Positions 7,100 to 15,821 of a stretch of 64,000 nt of DNA are shown in pieces (the stretch's first letter is position 1; each line of letters opens with the position of its first letter). Source of the stretch: DATACQ01 sp036555515 (lineage in GTDB: Bacteria; Desulfobacterota; Binatia; UBA9968). Position numbers and translations under genes: made by a program. The notes beneath the pieces are model-generated. The model worked only from the letters and a program-made list of their open reading frames with translations, did not search any database and was not told the DNA's origin. The DNA lies in NCBI GenBank assembly GCA_036555515.1, contig DATBLC010000148.1, forward strand, positions 23,496 to 87,495. The letters run 5' to 3'.

Positions 7100-9793
7100 T
7101 CATCGCTTCGCTGGCTTGACCTTGGCGGTATCCGCTGCCGCTGCGGTTGCCACGGCGGGCGCCGCCCGGCCCAGCGTTATCAAATAATCCCGCAGCGCTT
7201 CGATCTGCCGGTCGTCCTTCCCGCCCAAAATATTGTCCGGACCGCCCGGATAGAACGACGGCATCTTGGTGCCCGGCTGCACTTTTTGCGGGTCTTGCAA
7301 CCACTTGATTATCCAGTTGGGATTGAGCCGCTGGCGCGCCATGGCCAGATCCGGCGCCCAGCCTTCCTGTGGTCCTTCCGGATTTTTACCACCGCGCACG
7401 TGACAACTGAAGCAGTTGAAATATTCCGGCGATGTCAATTGACGAGCCGCCTCGAGATTTTCCGGCGGGATCTTTCTATCGTCGATGTAAACGAAGGGTT
7501 GTTCCACCTTCGATAGGCCGTTGAAGTAATTGATCAGCTGCGTCGCATGCTCGTCGGAAAAACCGAAAGTCGGCATGCGAATTTCCAACCATGGCCGCAA
7601 CGGAAACGGCGCCTTCAAAAAACTGTAAAACCAGTTTGATTGTACCTTTTCGCCCTCGCCGTTCAAAGACGGCGGCGCCGAGGCGGGATTCTCATAATAT
7701 TTTTTGACGAAGCCGCCGCGCTTCTCGATCTCATGACAGCCGACGCAATTATACTGCTGCATGAGCCGGCGTCCTTCGAACACCTGCTGGACTCTGAGCC
7801 CCTGATCCGCAAGATAGCGCTGACCGACTTTTCGCTCCCGGAATCCGCCCAGCAAAATTCTGAGCGCCTTGATATCTTCGTCCGCCAAATTGAACTGCGG
7901 CATCAATTGCTCGACGCGCTCGGTCGCGTAACCCCGCGGCGTTTTGAGCTTGTTGTAGGTCCAGTCATCCCAGGTGTGCGGCACGTCCGTGCGGTTGCCA
8001 AACGCCAGTTCTTCGACGGTCTTGGAACCGAAGGTCGTCAGCTCAGCGCCCACGCGCGATTCCTTTTCCATGCCTGTGATGTCATGGCAACCAAAGCAGC
8101 CCCACCTGCGCACCAGGGATTCGCCCCGTTTGACATTCTGCGGATCGGCGAGTTTTTCTTGGATTCCCGCGATCGCCTCGCCCTTGGTGCCAAGCGTCCT
8201 CAGGTAGGAGGTAATCGCCAGCGCTTCGTCGTCGCTCAACCGCAAGCTCGGCATTTTCGTATCCGGCTGATATCCGCGCGGGTCGCGAATCCAGTGGTAG
8301 ATCCATTGAGAGCCGGCCTTGGCGGAGATGTCTTTGAGGTTGGGGATGAGATCCTTTTCCTTGCCCAGGGGCGTGCTAAATTCGCCATCGGTGAATCCGT
8401 GGCAACCTTTGCAGCCGATGCTCTCAACCAGCTTTTTCCCGAGCGCCGCCTGATTGGCGTCCCCTTCGCGAAAACCGGCTGGCAGCGGATGCTCTTGCAA
8501 CCACTTGTCGCCCTCTTCCTTGGACGATGACCAGAGATACGCCGCAATAGCAATGGCATCGTCTTGCTTGAGATCGAAATTAGGCATGCGCGTGCGCGGC
8601 CGGAATTTGTGCGGGTTTTCGATCCAGCGCACCATCCAGCTTGGATCGGCCTTCGCGCTGATCTTGCGCAGGCTCGGGGCAATCTTGGGAATATTTTCGT
8701 AGCCCTTCACGAGATGGCAGCCGGTGCAACCGACCTGCTCGAAGAGCCGCTGGCCCTGGGTGAGTAACGGCGCATACTCTTCAAACTTTTGCACGTCCAA
8801 GTGACACGACGTGCAGCTTGACTGGGATTTTGTTCCCCGCAGCAGCGGAAACTCCCAGAGATGCACTTCACCATGCGCCTGTTTGGCGCTGTTGACCGCC
8901 ACGCCTTGCCCTTCATGGCAGCCGGTGCAGCCATGTTTTTCGGGTGGATGGGCGTTGTCGGCGAGGTAAACTTCGCGGCGCGGATGAGTTTTGAAGGGAT
9001 TCGGTTCCTCTTCGAACCCCGCCCGGTTGATCGCCAGATGGCAAGTTTGGCAGCGATCGACGCGCGCGACGGGTTGGTCGAATCGGTTGCGATCGAATTC
9101 GTCCATCGACACCTGCTGAATCTTGGGAACCTTATAGAAAGACACTGGGCCGAGCTTGAGCGTCGTGTTCGCCATCGTCCGCTGCCACTTGTCGCGCTCG
9201 ACGGTGAGCTTGGCCAGCTCATTTTCGATCTCCCTGGGGGTCGAATTGATCTTCTTGATCTCCTCTCTTAGTTGATCCCGTTTCTCGCGCGCCGCCTCGA
9301 GAGTCGGGTCGAGCTTGACTTTTTCCTTTTCCAGTTCTCGAATATGCTCCAGAAACGGCTGCGGATTGCGCTTTTGCTGGACGGCGTGATCATATTCGTA
9401 CCACGCTTCTTCCATCTCGCTTTTGATGAATTTGATTTCCTGGTCGATTTCCTTGAAGCGCACGCTGGCGGCCTCTTCCTGTTCCGTCAAGGCGCTCAGT
9501 TTCTTGCCCAGCTCGCCGCCTTTCAAGCTCGCCTGCGCCGCGGCGAGTTTCTTGGTCAATTCCTGATAGTTGGCATCGGCCTCAAGCTTCTTTTGCTCCT
9601 CGTCATAAGCCGCTTTGGCTTTCTCGTAATCGAGCCGGAAAAAGCGATATTGGATTCCCTTCCACGGACGACGGGTAATATTGTCGTCCCAAAAGGCCCA
9701 GAAAGACAAAACCACCAATAAGGCGCTGCCGATGAGGAAGGTGCTGCCGTAGGATTTTTTCTCTTCCTTCTCGTCGATTCCTCGTTCCGCCAT
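7100..9793 (-). CDS. Membrane-anchored octahaem c-type cytochrome of the bc complex
   Basis: An 897-residue protein with one transmembrane anchor at about residues 18-35, a long coiled coil (55-205) and eight CxxCH haem-binding motifs starting at residues 248, 289, 327, 356, 461, 566, 683 and 794. The last five sit in repeated mono-haem cytochrome c domains, each with a later M-P-x-F/L that could supply a Met ligand. A short Ala/Lys-rich tail ends the protein. It is the last gene of the Rieske/cytochrome b operon and most likely takes the place of cytochrome c1/f, passing electrons from quinol oxidation to periplasmic acceptors. The coiled coil between membrane and haems is unusual and may act as a spacer or oligomerisation stalk. 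Confidence 0.85.
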   Translation of the reverse strand: MAERGIDEKEEKKSYGSTFLIGSALLVVLSFWAFWDDNITRRPWKGIQYRFFRLDYEKAKAAYDEEQKKLEADANYQELTKKLAAAQASLKGGELGKKLSALTEQEEAASVRFKEIDQEIKFIKSEMEEAWYEYDHAVQQKRNPQPFLEHIRELEKEKVKLDPTLEAAREKRDQLREEIKKINSTPREIENELAKLTVERDKWQRTMANTTLKLGPVSFYKVPKIQQVSMDEFDRNRFDQPVARVDRCQTCHLAINRAGFEEEPNPFKTHPRREVYLADNAHPPEKHGCTGCHEGQGVAVNSAKQAHGEVHLWEFPLLRGTKSQSSCTSCHLDVQKFEEYAPLLTQGQRLFEQVGCTGCHLVKGYENIPKIAPSLRKISAKADPSWMVRWIENPHKFRPRTRMPNFDLKQDDAIAIAAYLWSSSKEEGDKWLQEHPLPAGFREGDANQAALGKKLVESIGCKGCHGFTDGEFSTPLGKEKDLIPNLKDISAKAGSQWIYHWIRDPRGYQPDTKMPSLRLSDDEALAITSYLRTLGTKGEAIAGIQEKLADPQNVKRGESLVRRWGCFGCHDITGMEKESRVGAELTTFGSKTVEELAFGNRTDVPHTWDDWTYNKLKTPRGYATERVEQLMPQFNLADEDIKALRILLGGFRERKVGQRYLADQGLRVQQVFEGRRLMQQYNCVGCHEIEKRGGFVKKYYENPASAPPSLNGEGEKVQSNWFYSFLKAPFPLRPWLEIRMPTFGFSDEHATQLINYFNGLSKVEQPFVYIDDRKIPPENLEAARQLTSPEYFNCFSCHVRGGKNPEGPQEGWAPDLAMARQRLNPNWIIKWLQDPQKVQPGTKMPSFYPGGPDNILGGKDDRQIEALRDYLITLGRAAPAVATAAAADTAKVKPAKR

Positions 9794-9802
9794 CCCGACT
9801 CC

Positions 9803-9970
9803 CTATGCGGCCCTGCGCTCCAGCGCGCGGCCCAAAGAAAAAACCCCGAGCCCGATCAGCGCCAGCACGATCTCTTCCGCCATCGAAGAGTTTTTCGCGA
9901 TGCCGACGAACAGAGCATAACCCACGTCCGCCAAGCCCAGCCCTTGGAGGATCTTAGCCAGGTAAAACAT
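9803..9970 (-). CDS. Small single-span membrane protein in the bc operon
   Basis: A 55-residue protein whose ATG overlaps the stop codon of the upstream cytochrome b gene in a TGATG junction at 9968-9972, so translation is very likely coupled. It has a hydrophobic segment at about residues 33-48 (I-V-L-A-L-I-G-L-G-V-F) after a short amphipathic N-terminus. I do not recognise a family. Its position between the cytochrome b and octahaem genes suggests a small accessory subunit of the complex. Confidence 0.65.
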   Translation of the reverse strand: MFYLAKILQGLGLADVGYALFVGIAKNSSMAEEIVLALIGLGVFSLGRALERRAA

Positions 9971-10737
9971 CAGACGTTGATCCAGGGGGTCACTAATATG
10001 TATTTCACGTTGAACACGAGTCGCAGAAACATCTTGGCGGGAAGCGACAGCATCAAAACGAACAACACCGCGGTAATCGTAAAGCGCACCATGCCCCACC
10101 GCTCGAGAAACTCCCTGCCCTTGACTTTGAGCACCCAGAGATAAAACGCCGCCACGCCGGCGACAAAGTACAGGCCGATTACGAACAAACCGAAAGCCGC
10201 CGACAACCAGTAGTCTCTGAGGCCAAACAGATACGGCAAGTCCACGTTGGTCAGCGCAACGACCTTATGGGCGTCCCAACGCTGCCAGGGCCAGAACAAG
10301 TTCCAGCCCGGCCCGCGGAAAAAAGTCCCGATGATAATCATCGTTACCCAGAGAATATGAAAGCCCAAAACGAAAGTGAGGATTTCATATTTTCTGTCTT
10401 TAAAGCAGTAGTAGCCGTTCCCTTTAGGATTAATATCGATGAATGGAATCACCATCAGGCCGACGATGATTAGGCTCGGCAAGACGACGCCCGCGTGCCA
10501 GGGATCGAAGTAGACGAGCATTTCTTGCAGGCCGAGAAAGTACCAGGGCGCTTTGGAGGGATTGGGCGTCCGCGTCGGATTGGCCGGCTCCTCGAGGGGC
10601 GCGTCGATGGTGATCGACCAGAGCGTCAGGGCCACGGTCACGAACAGCGCGACGAGAAACTCGCCGCGGACTAGATGGGGCCAAGTGTGAATCTTGTCGT
10701 CGGTGGGTAACCTTTTTTCGCGGCTTGCCTCTGCCAT
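9970..10737 (-). CDS. Cytochrome b C-terminal (subunit IV-like) protein of quinol:cytochrome c reductase
   Basis: A 255-residue integral membrane protein with about five hydrophobic spans (25-43, 83-98, 118-138, 175-200, 220-240). Residues 60-72 contain P-S-K-A-P-W-Y-F-L-G-L-Q-E, the Qo-site motif in the A-P-W-Y form seen in split Gram-positive and deltaproteobacterial complexes instead of P-E-W-Y. It is longer than chloroplast subunit IV, with two extra spans. It follows the cytochrome b6-type gene after 18 bases and overlaps the next gene by one base. Together with that subunit it forms the quinol-oxidising membrane core. Confidence 0.85.
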   Translation of the reverse strand: MAEASREKRLPTDDKIHTWPHLVRGEFLVALFVTVALTLWSITIDAPLEEPANPTRTPNPSKAPWYFLGLQEMLVYFDPWHAGVVLPSLIIVGLMVIPFIDINPKGNGYYCFKDRKYEILTFVLGFHILWVTMIIIGTFFRGPGWNLFWPWQRWDAHKVVALTNVDLPYLFGLRDYWLSAAFGLFVIGLYFVAGVAAFYLWVLKVKGREFLERWGMVRFTITAVLFVLMLSLPAKMFLRLVFNVKYILVTPWINV

Positions 10738-10755
10738 CTTTTCCCTCGTTCCCGA

Positions 10756-11532
10756 TTAGAGAGACGGCCCCGAAAAGCCGTCTCGGCGGATGCGCCAGAA
10801 ATGAAGCGCCATGAGAATGCTCGCAACCAGCGGGATGAAAATGCAGTGCAGAATGTAGAACCTGAGCAGCGTATGCGGGCCGATTTCGCCGCCGCCAAAC
10901 AGGAACGCGCGGGCGTCATAGATCGGATTGGCGCCGACGAACTCGGCGAACGGACCTTCATAACCCAGAAGAGGCGTGGCGCGCGCCATGTTGGAGCCGA
11001 CGGTGACGGCCCAGATGGCGAGTTGGTCCCAGGGCAATAGGTAACCCGTGAAACTCAAAAGCAGCGTCAGCACAAGCAACAACACGCCGACGATCCAGTT
11101 GAATTCCCGCGGCGGCTTGTACGAGCCGGTCAGAAACACGCGAAACATGTGCAGCCAAACGAACACAACCATGGCATGAGCCGCCCAGCGGTGCATGTTG
11201 CGCATGAGCATGCCGAACGGCATGTCAAACTCCAGATATTTCATGTCCGCGTAGGCGTACTCCGCAACGGGCCGGTAGTAGAACATCAAGTAGATGCCGG
11301 TCACGGCGGTGACCAAAAACATGAGAAACGTGAGCCCGCCCATGCACCAGGTAAAGCGCATGCGCACCGCATGGCGCCGGACTTTGGCGGGATGGAGGTG
11401 GAGGAAAACGTTCGCGGTCACCATCATGACGCGGTTGCGCGGCGTATCATCGTAGCCGTGGCGAAAGATCGCTTTCCAGACGTGGCTCTCGACGATGTCG
11501 TTTTTGATTCTCTCTAGGACCTTGTTTGCCAT
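10756..11532 (-). CDS. b6-type cytochrome b N-terminal subunit
   Basis: A 258-residue four-helix cytochrome b. Haem-ligating histidines are paired in two helices: His114 and His128 (13 residues between) and His229 and His244 (14 between, the b6-type spacing). T-W-C63-M-G-G-L-T matches the C-x-G-G-x-T segment of cytochrome b6 in which the Cys anchors the extra haem ci, and F-Y-Y-R-P follows as in b6. With the separate subunit-IV-like gene this makes the complex b6f-like rather than a canonical fused bc1. It lies 13 bases downstream of the Rieske gene. Confidence 0.9.
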   Translation of the reverse strand: MANKVLERIKNDIVESHVWKAIFRHGYDDTPRNRVMMVTANVFLHLHPAKVRRHAVRMRFTWCMGGLTFLMFLVTAVTGIYLMFYYRPVAEYAYADMKYLEFDMPFGMLMRNMHRWAAHAMVVFVWLHMFRVFLTGSYKPPREFNWIVGVLLLVLTLLLSFTGYLLPWDQLAIWAVTVGSNMARATPLLGYEGPFAEFVGANPIYDARAFLFGGGEIGPHTLLRFYILHCIFIPLVASILMALHFWRIRRDGFSGPSL

Positions 11533-11545
11533 AATCAGTCTTTCG

Positions 11546-12058
11546 TCAGGCTTTCAAGATGCTTTCCGGGTGTTGCTCGTCGGGCTCGGCGTCGGGACTC
11601 ATTTTGAAAACCTGGCCTTTGTCGACGACCAGTTGACCATCTTCGCCAACGGCGATTTTGAAGCGGTCCAGCGGTCGCGGCGCCGGCCCCTCGAAGTTCA
11701 AGCCGGATTTGAAAAAGCCGCTGCCGTGGCACGGACATTTAAACTTGTTCTCGGTGGTAAGCCAGCGCGGCGTGCAGCCAAGATGCGTGCACTTGGCGAA
11801 AATGGCGTAGACGCCGATTTCTTCGCGGACGATCCAGACGCGTTGATCTTGCTTGAACTTTTCGCTGACTTCACCGATGGCATAGTCGGAAATATTACCG
11901 GCCTTAAAAGTTGTCGGCGGCTGGAAAAGCACCCGTGGAAACGCCGAGCGGAGAAACCCGAGGAGACTCAACCCGCCAAAGATTCCGAAACCACCCCAGC
12001 CCAAGCGCGTAAAGAAGTCTCGACGCGACCATATGCCTCGTTTTTCCTTTTCTGCCAT
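11546..12058 (-). CDS. Rieske iron-sulfur protein of the quinol:cytochrome c complex
   Basis: A 170-residue protein with S-R-R-D-F-F near residue 11 (twin-arginine signal) leading into one hydrophobic span, which usually remains as the membrane anchor. The cluster-binding boxes are C90-T-H92-L-G-C95 and C108-P-C110-H111-G-S: Cys90, His92, Cys108 and His111 bind the 2Fe-2S cluster and Cys95/Cys110 form the disulfide. It accepts the first electron from quinol in the periplasm. It is the second gene of the operon and the start at 12058 is 7 bases below the preceding stop. Confidence 0.92.
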   Translation of the reverse strand: MAEKEKRGIWSRRDFFTRLGWGGFGIFGGLSLLGFLRSAFPRVLFQPPTTFKAGNISDYAIGEVSEKFKQDQRVWIVREEIGVYAIFAKCTHLGCTPRWLTTENKFKCPCHGSGFFKSGLNFEGPAPRPLDRFKIAVGEDGQLVVDKGQVFKMSPDAEPDEQHPESILKA

Positions 12059-12064
12059 GCTCGG

Positions 12065-12415
12065 TTATCCCTTGATCCAGCTAATCAACGCACCCCATAT
12101 AATAAAGATCATCCCGCCTAACATTAAGAGCAGGCCGATGGGACCGAAAACAAATGACAAGCCGGCTCCCAGACAAAATATCAAGACTCCGGTCCCCAGT
12201 GGATTGAATGGCGCTGGAGCAGATCCCTTTTCTTGGGAATCGCCCTCGCCTGCGTATACAAACTCCTCGCGAATCAGTGCGAACGCCAGCTCTTTGAGGT
12301 CTTCCCGCCGCTCAGGGTCGGCGCCCTGAATCAGACGGCCAAGCTCTTGAGCTAACCTTTCGATCTCTTGTTCACGCGCTTCGGGCGCTAGATTGGGAGG
12401 ATCAGATTCCACCAA
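12065..12415 (-). CDS. Hypothetical membrane protein, first gene of the bc operon
   Basis: A 115-116-residue protein, starting at TTG 12415 or GTG 12412. The N-terminal half is charged and helical (Glu/Arg-rich, residues 1-50). The C-terminal half has two closely spaced hydrophobic segments (about 73-90 and 92-112) forming a hairpin, with a short lysine end. I recognise no named family. It stops 6 bases before the Rieske start, so it is very probably co-transcribed and may help assembly. No good ribosome site is visible, which leaves the start uncertain. Confidence 0.6.
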   Translation of the reverse strand: MVESDPPNLAPEAREQEIERLAQELGRLIQGADPERREDLKELAFALIREEFVYAGEGDSQEKGSAPAPFNPLGTGVLIFCLGAGLSFVFGPIGLLLMLGGMIFIIWGALISWIKG

Positions 12416-12479
12416 AGATTAGAAAAATTGATTAATATAGAATCGCATGCTTGTCAACAAATTGGCCGCCGCCACAGCC

Positions 12480-12962
12480 CTATCGGGACAGCAATACCAC
12501 CGCCGTTGCGGCCATTCCTTTACCCTGTCCCACCCAGCCAAGTTTTTCCGTGGTGGTGGCTTTGATATTAATCCTGTTTTCGTTCACTTTACATCGGCGC
12601 GCCAGGATTTTGCGCATGGCCGCATAATGGCGCACGATTTTAGGTCGTTGCGCCAACAGCGTCACGTCCAGGTTGACCAGCTTGAAGCGTTTACGGCGCG
12701 CTATCTGAAGCACCCGGTCCAGCAGTTGGCCGCTGGAGATACCCTGAAAACGCGGGTCTGTGTCGGGAAAATGCACGCCGATATCTCCCTCTCCCATGGC
12801 GCCGAGCAGCGCATTGATAATCGCGTGCGACACTACGTCGGCGTCGGAGTGGCCTAACAAGCCTCGGCCATGCGGGATTTCGAGTCCCGCCAGGATCAGC
12901 TTGCGCCCACGCACCAGGCGATGAACGTCGAAGCCATGTCCAATGCGAAAGTCCTTCGCCAT
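12480..12962 (-). CDS. ispF: 2-C-methyl-D-erythritol 2,4-cyclodiphosphate synthase
   Basis: A 160-residue enzyme of normal family length. It converts CDP-methylerythritol 2-phosphate to the cyclic diphosphate in the MEP isoprenoid pathway. The signature R-I-G-H-G-F-D-V-H-R supplies the Asp and His zinc ligands, G-H-S-D-A-D the third, and the C-terminus has I-K-A-T-T-T-E-K-L-G-W-V-G, the family signature for CDP binding. The usual partner ispD is not adjacent; the upstream 300 bases carry only a repeat element. The ATG start has an AAGGAG about 16 bases upstream. Confidence 0.95.
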   Translation of the reverse strand: MAKDFRIGHGFDVHRLVRGRKLILAGLEIPHGRGLLGHSDADVVSHAIINALLGAMGEGDIGVHFPDTDPRFQGISSGQLLDRVLQIARRKRFKLVNLDVTLLAQRPKIVRHYAAMRKILARRCKVNENRINIKATTTEKLGWVGQGKGMAATAVVLLSR

Positions 12963-13110
12963 GCTCAGGAACCCATATCTCCTTGTAATCGATCCCAGCG
13001 GCTTCGCCGACGGCGATCATCGTTGCATCATCACTCGAAGTGAAGCGACAATCAACAACGGCGTTACCCGTTCGTCTCAACAAATAAGAAACACGACAGG
13101 CTGCGCGCCG

Positions 13111-13203
13111 GTTCAAAGTTCAACGTTCAAGGTCGACAATAGCGGACAAGCGGTTAACCAAAGGACAGTTTGACTTTGAACATTAAACCTTGAACTTTGA
13201 ACT
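13111..13203. repeat. Palindromic TTCAAAGTTCAA element, copy 1
   Basis: The left end reads GTTCAAAGTTCAACGTTCAAGG and the right end is its approximate reverse complement (ACCTTGAACTTTGAACT), enclosing about 50 unrelated bases. The arms themselves are short tandem TTCAA words. It lies in the gap between ispF and the DUF3750 gene. Other copies are at 14043-14366, 15822-15947 and 61011-61038. Confidence 0.8.
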
Positions 13204-13263
13204 AAATTCGGGCTAGTAACCTGTGCATCTCTGGGCTATAATTTAGCCCGGTCTGGAGTGACA

Positions 13264-14010
13264 ATGCTTATTCGCATGCTACTGTTCTTTTTGCTTTTTA
13301 TCGCGGCTCTGCCGGTGGTCATGGTCGTTACCGGCCAGGCCCAGCTGGGCCGTGATTTTCGCCGCGCCGACCGCACCAGCGCCGGCATCGCTCCTCCCGC
13401 CGAAAACACGCCGGAGGCCGTGGTGCAGGTTTACACGGCGCGGGCGCTAAACTGGCGCGGTATCTTCGGAGTGCACTCATGGGTCGCGACGAAACCGGAA
13501 AGCGCCGGGGCATACACCGTGCATCAGGTCATCGGCTGGCGCGTCTATCGCGATCTTCCCGCCGTGATTTCGGCTCCCGGTATTCCGGATGGCCGCTGGT
13601 TCGGCAACGAACCGACGCTCATCGGCGAACTGCGCGGCCAAGCCGCGGAACACGCCATTCCTAAGATCATCGAAGCCGTTGCCAGCTATCCCTATCCGAA
13701 CGAGTACACGCTCTGGCCTGGTCCTAACAGCAATACCTTCGTCGCTTACATAGGCAAACGGGTGCCGGAGCTGCGCATGGATCTTCCCTCCACAGCCATC
13801 GGCAAAGACTACCCAATCAACGGCTCGATGGTCGATCTCGCGCCCAGCGGCACGGGCTATCAAGTATCGATGCTGGGTGTGCTTGGCGTTACCTTGGCGC
13901 GGGAAGAGGGCCTAGAGCTGAACCTGCTTGGTTTGAATTTCGGCATCGATTTTTATCGACCCGCGCTCAAACTGCCCTTCGTCGGCCGCATCGGCGTCGG
14001 CAACCATTAG
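13264..14010 (+). CDS. DUF3750 family membrane-anchored protein
   Basis: A 248-residue protein with an N-terminal hydrophobic segment (residues 3-22), then the conserved DUF3750 pattern: G-I-F-G-V-H-S-W-V-A-T-K, R-W-F-G-N-E-P, Y-P-Y-P-N-E-Y-x-x-W-P-G-P-N-S-N-T-F and L-P-x-T-A-I-G-K-D-Y. No biochemical role is established that I know of; the conserved His, Trp and Asn/Ser block suggests an enzyme acting on the membrane or periplasmic side. I chose the ATG at 13264 because GGAG lies five bases upstream; a GTG two codons earlier is possible. A TATAAT at 13237-13242, inside the small hairpin GGGCTA/TAGCCC, may be its -10 box. Confidence 0.85.
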   Translation: MLIRMLLFFLLFIAALPVVMVVTGQAQLGRDFRRADRTSAGIAPPAENTPEAVVQVYTARALNWRGIFGVHSWVATKPESAGAYTVHQVIGWRVYRDLPAVISAPGIPDGRWFGNEPTLIGELRGQAAEHAIPKIIEAVASYPYPNEYTLWPGPNSNTFVAYIGKRVPELRMDLPSTAIGKDYPINGSMVDLAPSGTGYQVSMLGVLGVTLAREEGLELNLLGLNFGIDFYRPALKLPFVGRIGVGNH

Positions 14011-14044
14011 CTCGGCCTGCGCGCCCAAGCGCGCAGGCCGAGCT
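14009..14044. terminator. Strong hairpin after the DUF3750 gene
   Basis: AGCTCGGCCTGCGCG at 14009-14023 and CGCGCAGGCCGAGCT at 14030-14044 form a perfect 15-bp stem with a six-base loop, starting at the TAG stop codon itself. There is no T-run, so it could work as a terminator or as a 3' stabilising structure. Confidence 0.75.
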
Positions 14045-14366
14045 CAAAGTTCAAGGTTCAATGTTCAACGTCTCGGACACGACGTTCGAGCTTTACCCTT
14101 CTAGTCCTTAAGGTTACGCCTTGCACGCTGATGAAAAACCCACACCTGCTCCGTTGCGCTTGATGCCTCACGGGAACCGTGTTCGCTGTGGTTTTTCGAA
14201 TATGTACAATGAAACTGCGGGTCTCGCATCTGAGCCTTTTGGTTCAGCCTGCGCGTTAACTGTAGAAACGCGCGGGAGCTCGGCAATCATTTACTCGGAA
14301 TGCGCTCGCAGGTGTATCTGAAGTCCGAGTCCTAAACCTTGAACTTTGAACATTGGACCTTGAACC
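14043..14366. repeat. Palindromic TTCAAAGTTCAA element, copy 2
   Basis: Left arm CTCAAAGTTCAAGGTTCAA begins at 14043; right arm CCTTGAACTTTGAACATTGG with a final CCTTGAACC ends at 14366. The 330-base gap between the DUF3750 and MFS genes is therefore almost entirely this element. Its interior (14090-14330) has small open frames with no start signals, and I see no gene in it. Confidence 0.75.
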
Positions 14367-14375
14367 GCCTGAGCA

Positions 14376-15821
14376 TTAGCGAAGACGTGAGACGCGGATA
14401 GCGCTCAGCGCCGCTCCGATCAAGCATATCACGACCGCGGCCAAGAATGCGTAGCGAAAGCCGAGCATAAAAGCCGCAAGCATCGGACCGCCGTCCCCCG
14501 GGGCGGCGGCGCGCTGCAAGTCTTGCAACGAAGTCTGCCGAGTCACGCTGGCGAGTTGGGCACTGACAATCGTCGCGCCTAATGCGGCGCCAGTTGAATA
14601 GCCAACGCTGCGCACGATGGAGAGAAATGATGAACCGATACCGAGCCGCTGCCGGGGCAATGAGCTCATGAGCAAGTTATTGTTCGGCGTCTGAAAGATT
14701 CCCATGCCGACTCCCAAAAGAGCAAGCCAGAAAACAACTTCAAACGCGGTCGTTGACGGCTTAAGAAAAGTCAAACCGGCAAAGGCGATGGACGTCGTCA
14801 GTAATCCCAGAGCTCCCATGCGTTCGGGCATGCACTTTTCCGATAACCAACCGGTGAGCGGAGCCAGAAGCGCCATGGCGACGGGAGTTGGCGCGACGAG
14901 AAAGCCGGCCTGGAGGGGGTCCAAACCCATCGCTAACTGAAGGAAAAAAGGCATCAACAAATTGTTGATGCTCATGGTCACAAAGCTGATCAACCGCGCG
15001 GCGTTTCCAAGGGCAAAGGCCGCGATGCGAAACAGGGCCAAATCGAGCAGCGGGTCACGGCAACGTCTTTCCCAAAAAATGAAGAACGCCAGCATCACGA
15101 CACCGCCGGCAAACTCCGCGGCGATCAAAGGACCGTGCCATGATCCTTTCTGCGCAGTGGTCAAAGCAACCAGGAGCAACGAAATACTGAGCGAAAAAGC
15201 GCCAGCGCCGATGAAATCGAAGGGCGCTCGACGAGTCATCGTTCCCTTCAGTGTTTCCGGGGGCAACAAGGAACGAGCAGCGGCAAAACCGATAACCGCC
15301 AGCGCCGCGGAAAGATAAAAGTTGGAGCGCCAGCCAAGCGTATGGGTAACGAGACCGCCTAGCACCGGTCCAAGTGAATAGCCTAGGGCGGACACGGTTC
15401 CGCCCGCGATGCCCATCGCGCGGCCACGCTCTTCCGGCGGAAAGAGCGCCGTCACCAGAGCGAAGTTGTTTGCCATGATGAGCGCGCTGCCCACGCCCTG
15501 GAGAGCGCGAAAGAAAACCAGCTGCGCCGCGCCCTGCGCAAAGCCGGCGGCCAAAGAGCTCGCCGAGTAGATAATAAAACCGATCTTGAACAACTTACCG
15601 ATGCCGGCGAGATCGGATAATCTGCCGCAAGGCATATACAACGACGCCGTAACCAGGGCGTAGACGACGGCAAGCCAACCCGCCAGGGTTATGTCGGCGT
15701 GAAATTCCCCGATAATCACCGGCAGCGCAATGCTGAGCTGGCCGGAGTCTGCGGTCACTATCAACGACGCCAGCGAGGCGACGGAAAGAGACAGCCAGCG
15801 ATTGCGCCGGGGCGATTCCAT
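14376..15821 (-). CDS. MFS transporter, DHA2 (EmrB/QacA-like) family
   Basis: A 481-residue membrane protein with the 14-span layout of drug:H+ antiporter-2 proteins. Family marks are the early D-S-G-Q-L-S-I-A-L-P-V-I segment, W-L-A-V-V-Y-A-L in span 2, the loop G-R-L-S-D-L-A-G and the motif C-like G-G-x-x-x-A-L-G-Y-S-L-G-P-V-L-G-G. It likely exports a small hydrophobic compound using the proton gradient. I chose ATG 15821; a TTG at 15836 would start inside the repeat. The repeat element touches the start codon and no ribosome site is visible, which is odd. Confidence 0.85.
   Translation of the reverse strand: MESPRRNRWLSLSVASLASLIVTADSGQLSIALPVIIGEFHADITLAGWLAVVYALVTASLYMPCGRLSDLAGIGKLFKIGFIIYSASSLAAGFAQGAAQLVFFRALQGVGSALIMANNFALVTALFPPEERGRAMGIAGGTVSALGYSLGPVLGGLVTHTLGWRSNFYLSAALAVIGFAAARSLLPPETLKGTMTRRAPFDFIGAGAFSLSISLLLVALTTAQKGSWHGPLIAAEFAGGVVMLAFFIFWERRCRDPLLDLALFRIAAFALGNAARLISFVTMSINNLLMPFFLQLAMGLDPLQAGFLVAPTPVAMALLAPLTGWLSEKCMPERMGALGLLTTSIAFAGLTFLKPSTTAFEVVFWLALLGVGMGIFQTPNNNLLMSSLPRQRLGIGSSFLSIVRSVGYSTGAALGATIVSAQLASVTRQTSLQDLQRAAAPGDGGPMLAAFMLGFRYAFLAAVVICLIGAALSAIRVSRLR

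Noticed and set aside
12691..13116. Open frame overlapping the ispF start
   Set aside because: It reads through the ispF coding sequence in another frame and has no recognised motif or ribosome site; ispF is clear.
14101..14286. 61-codon minus-strand frame inside the second TTCAAAG element
   Set aside because: It lies wholly in repeat-bounded DNA and has no start signal or homologous look.
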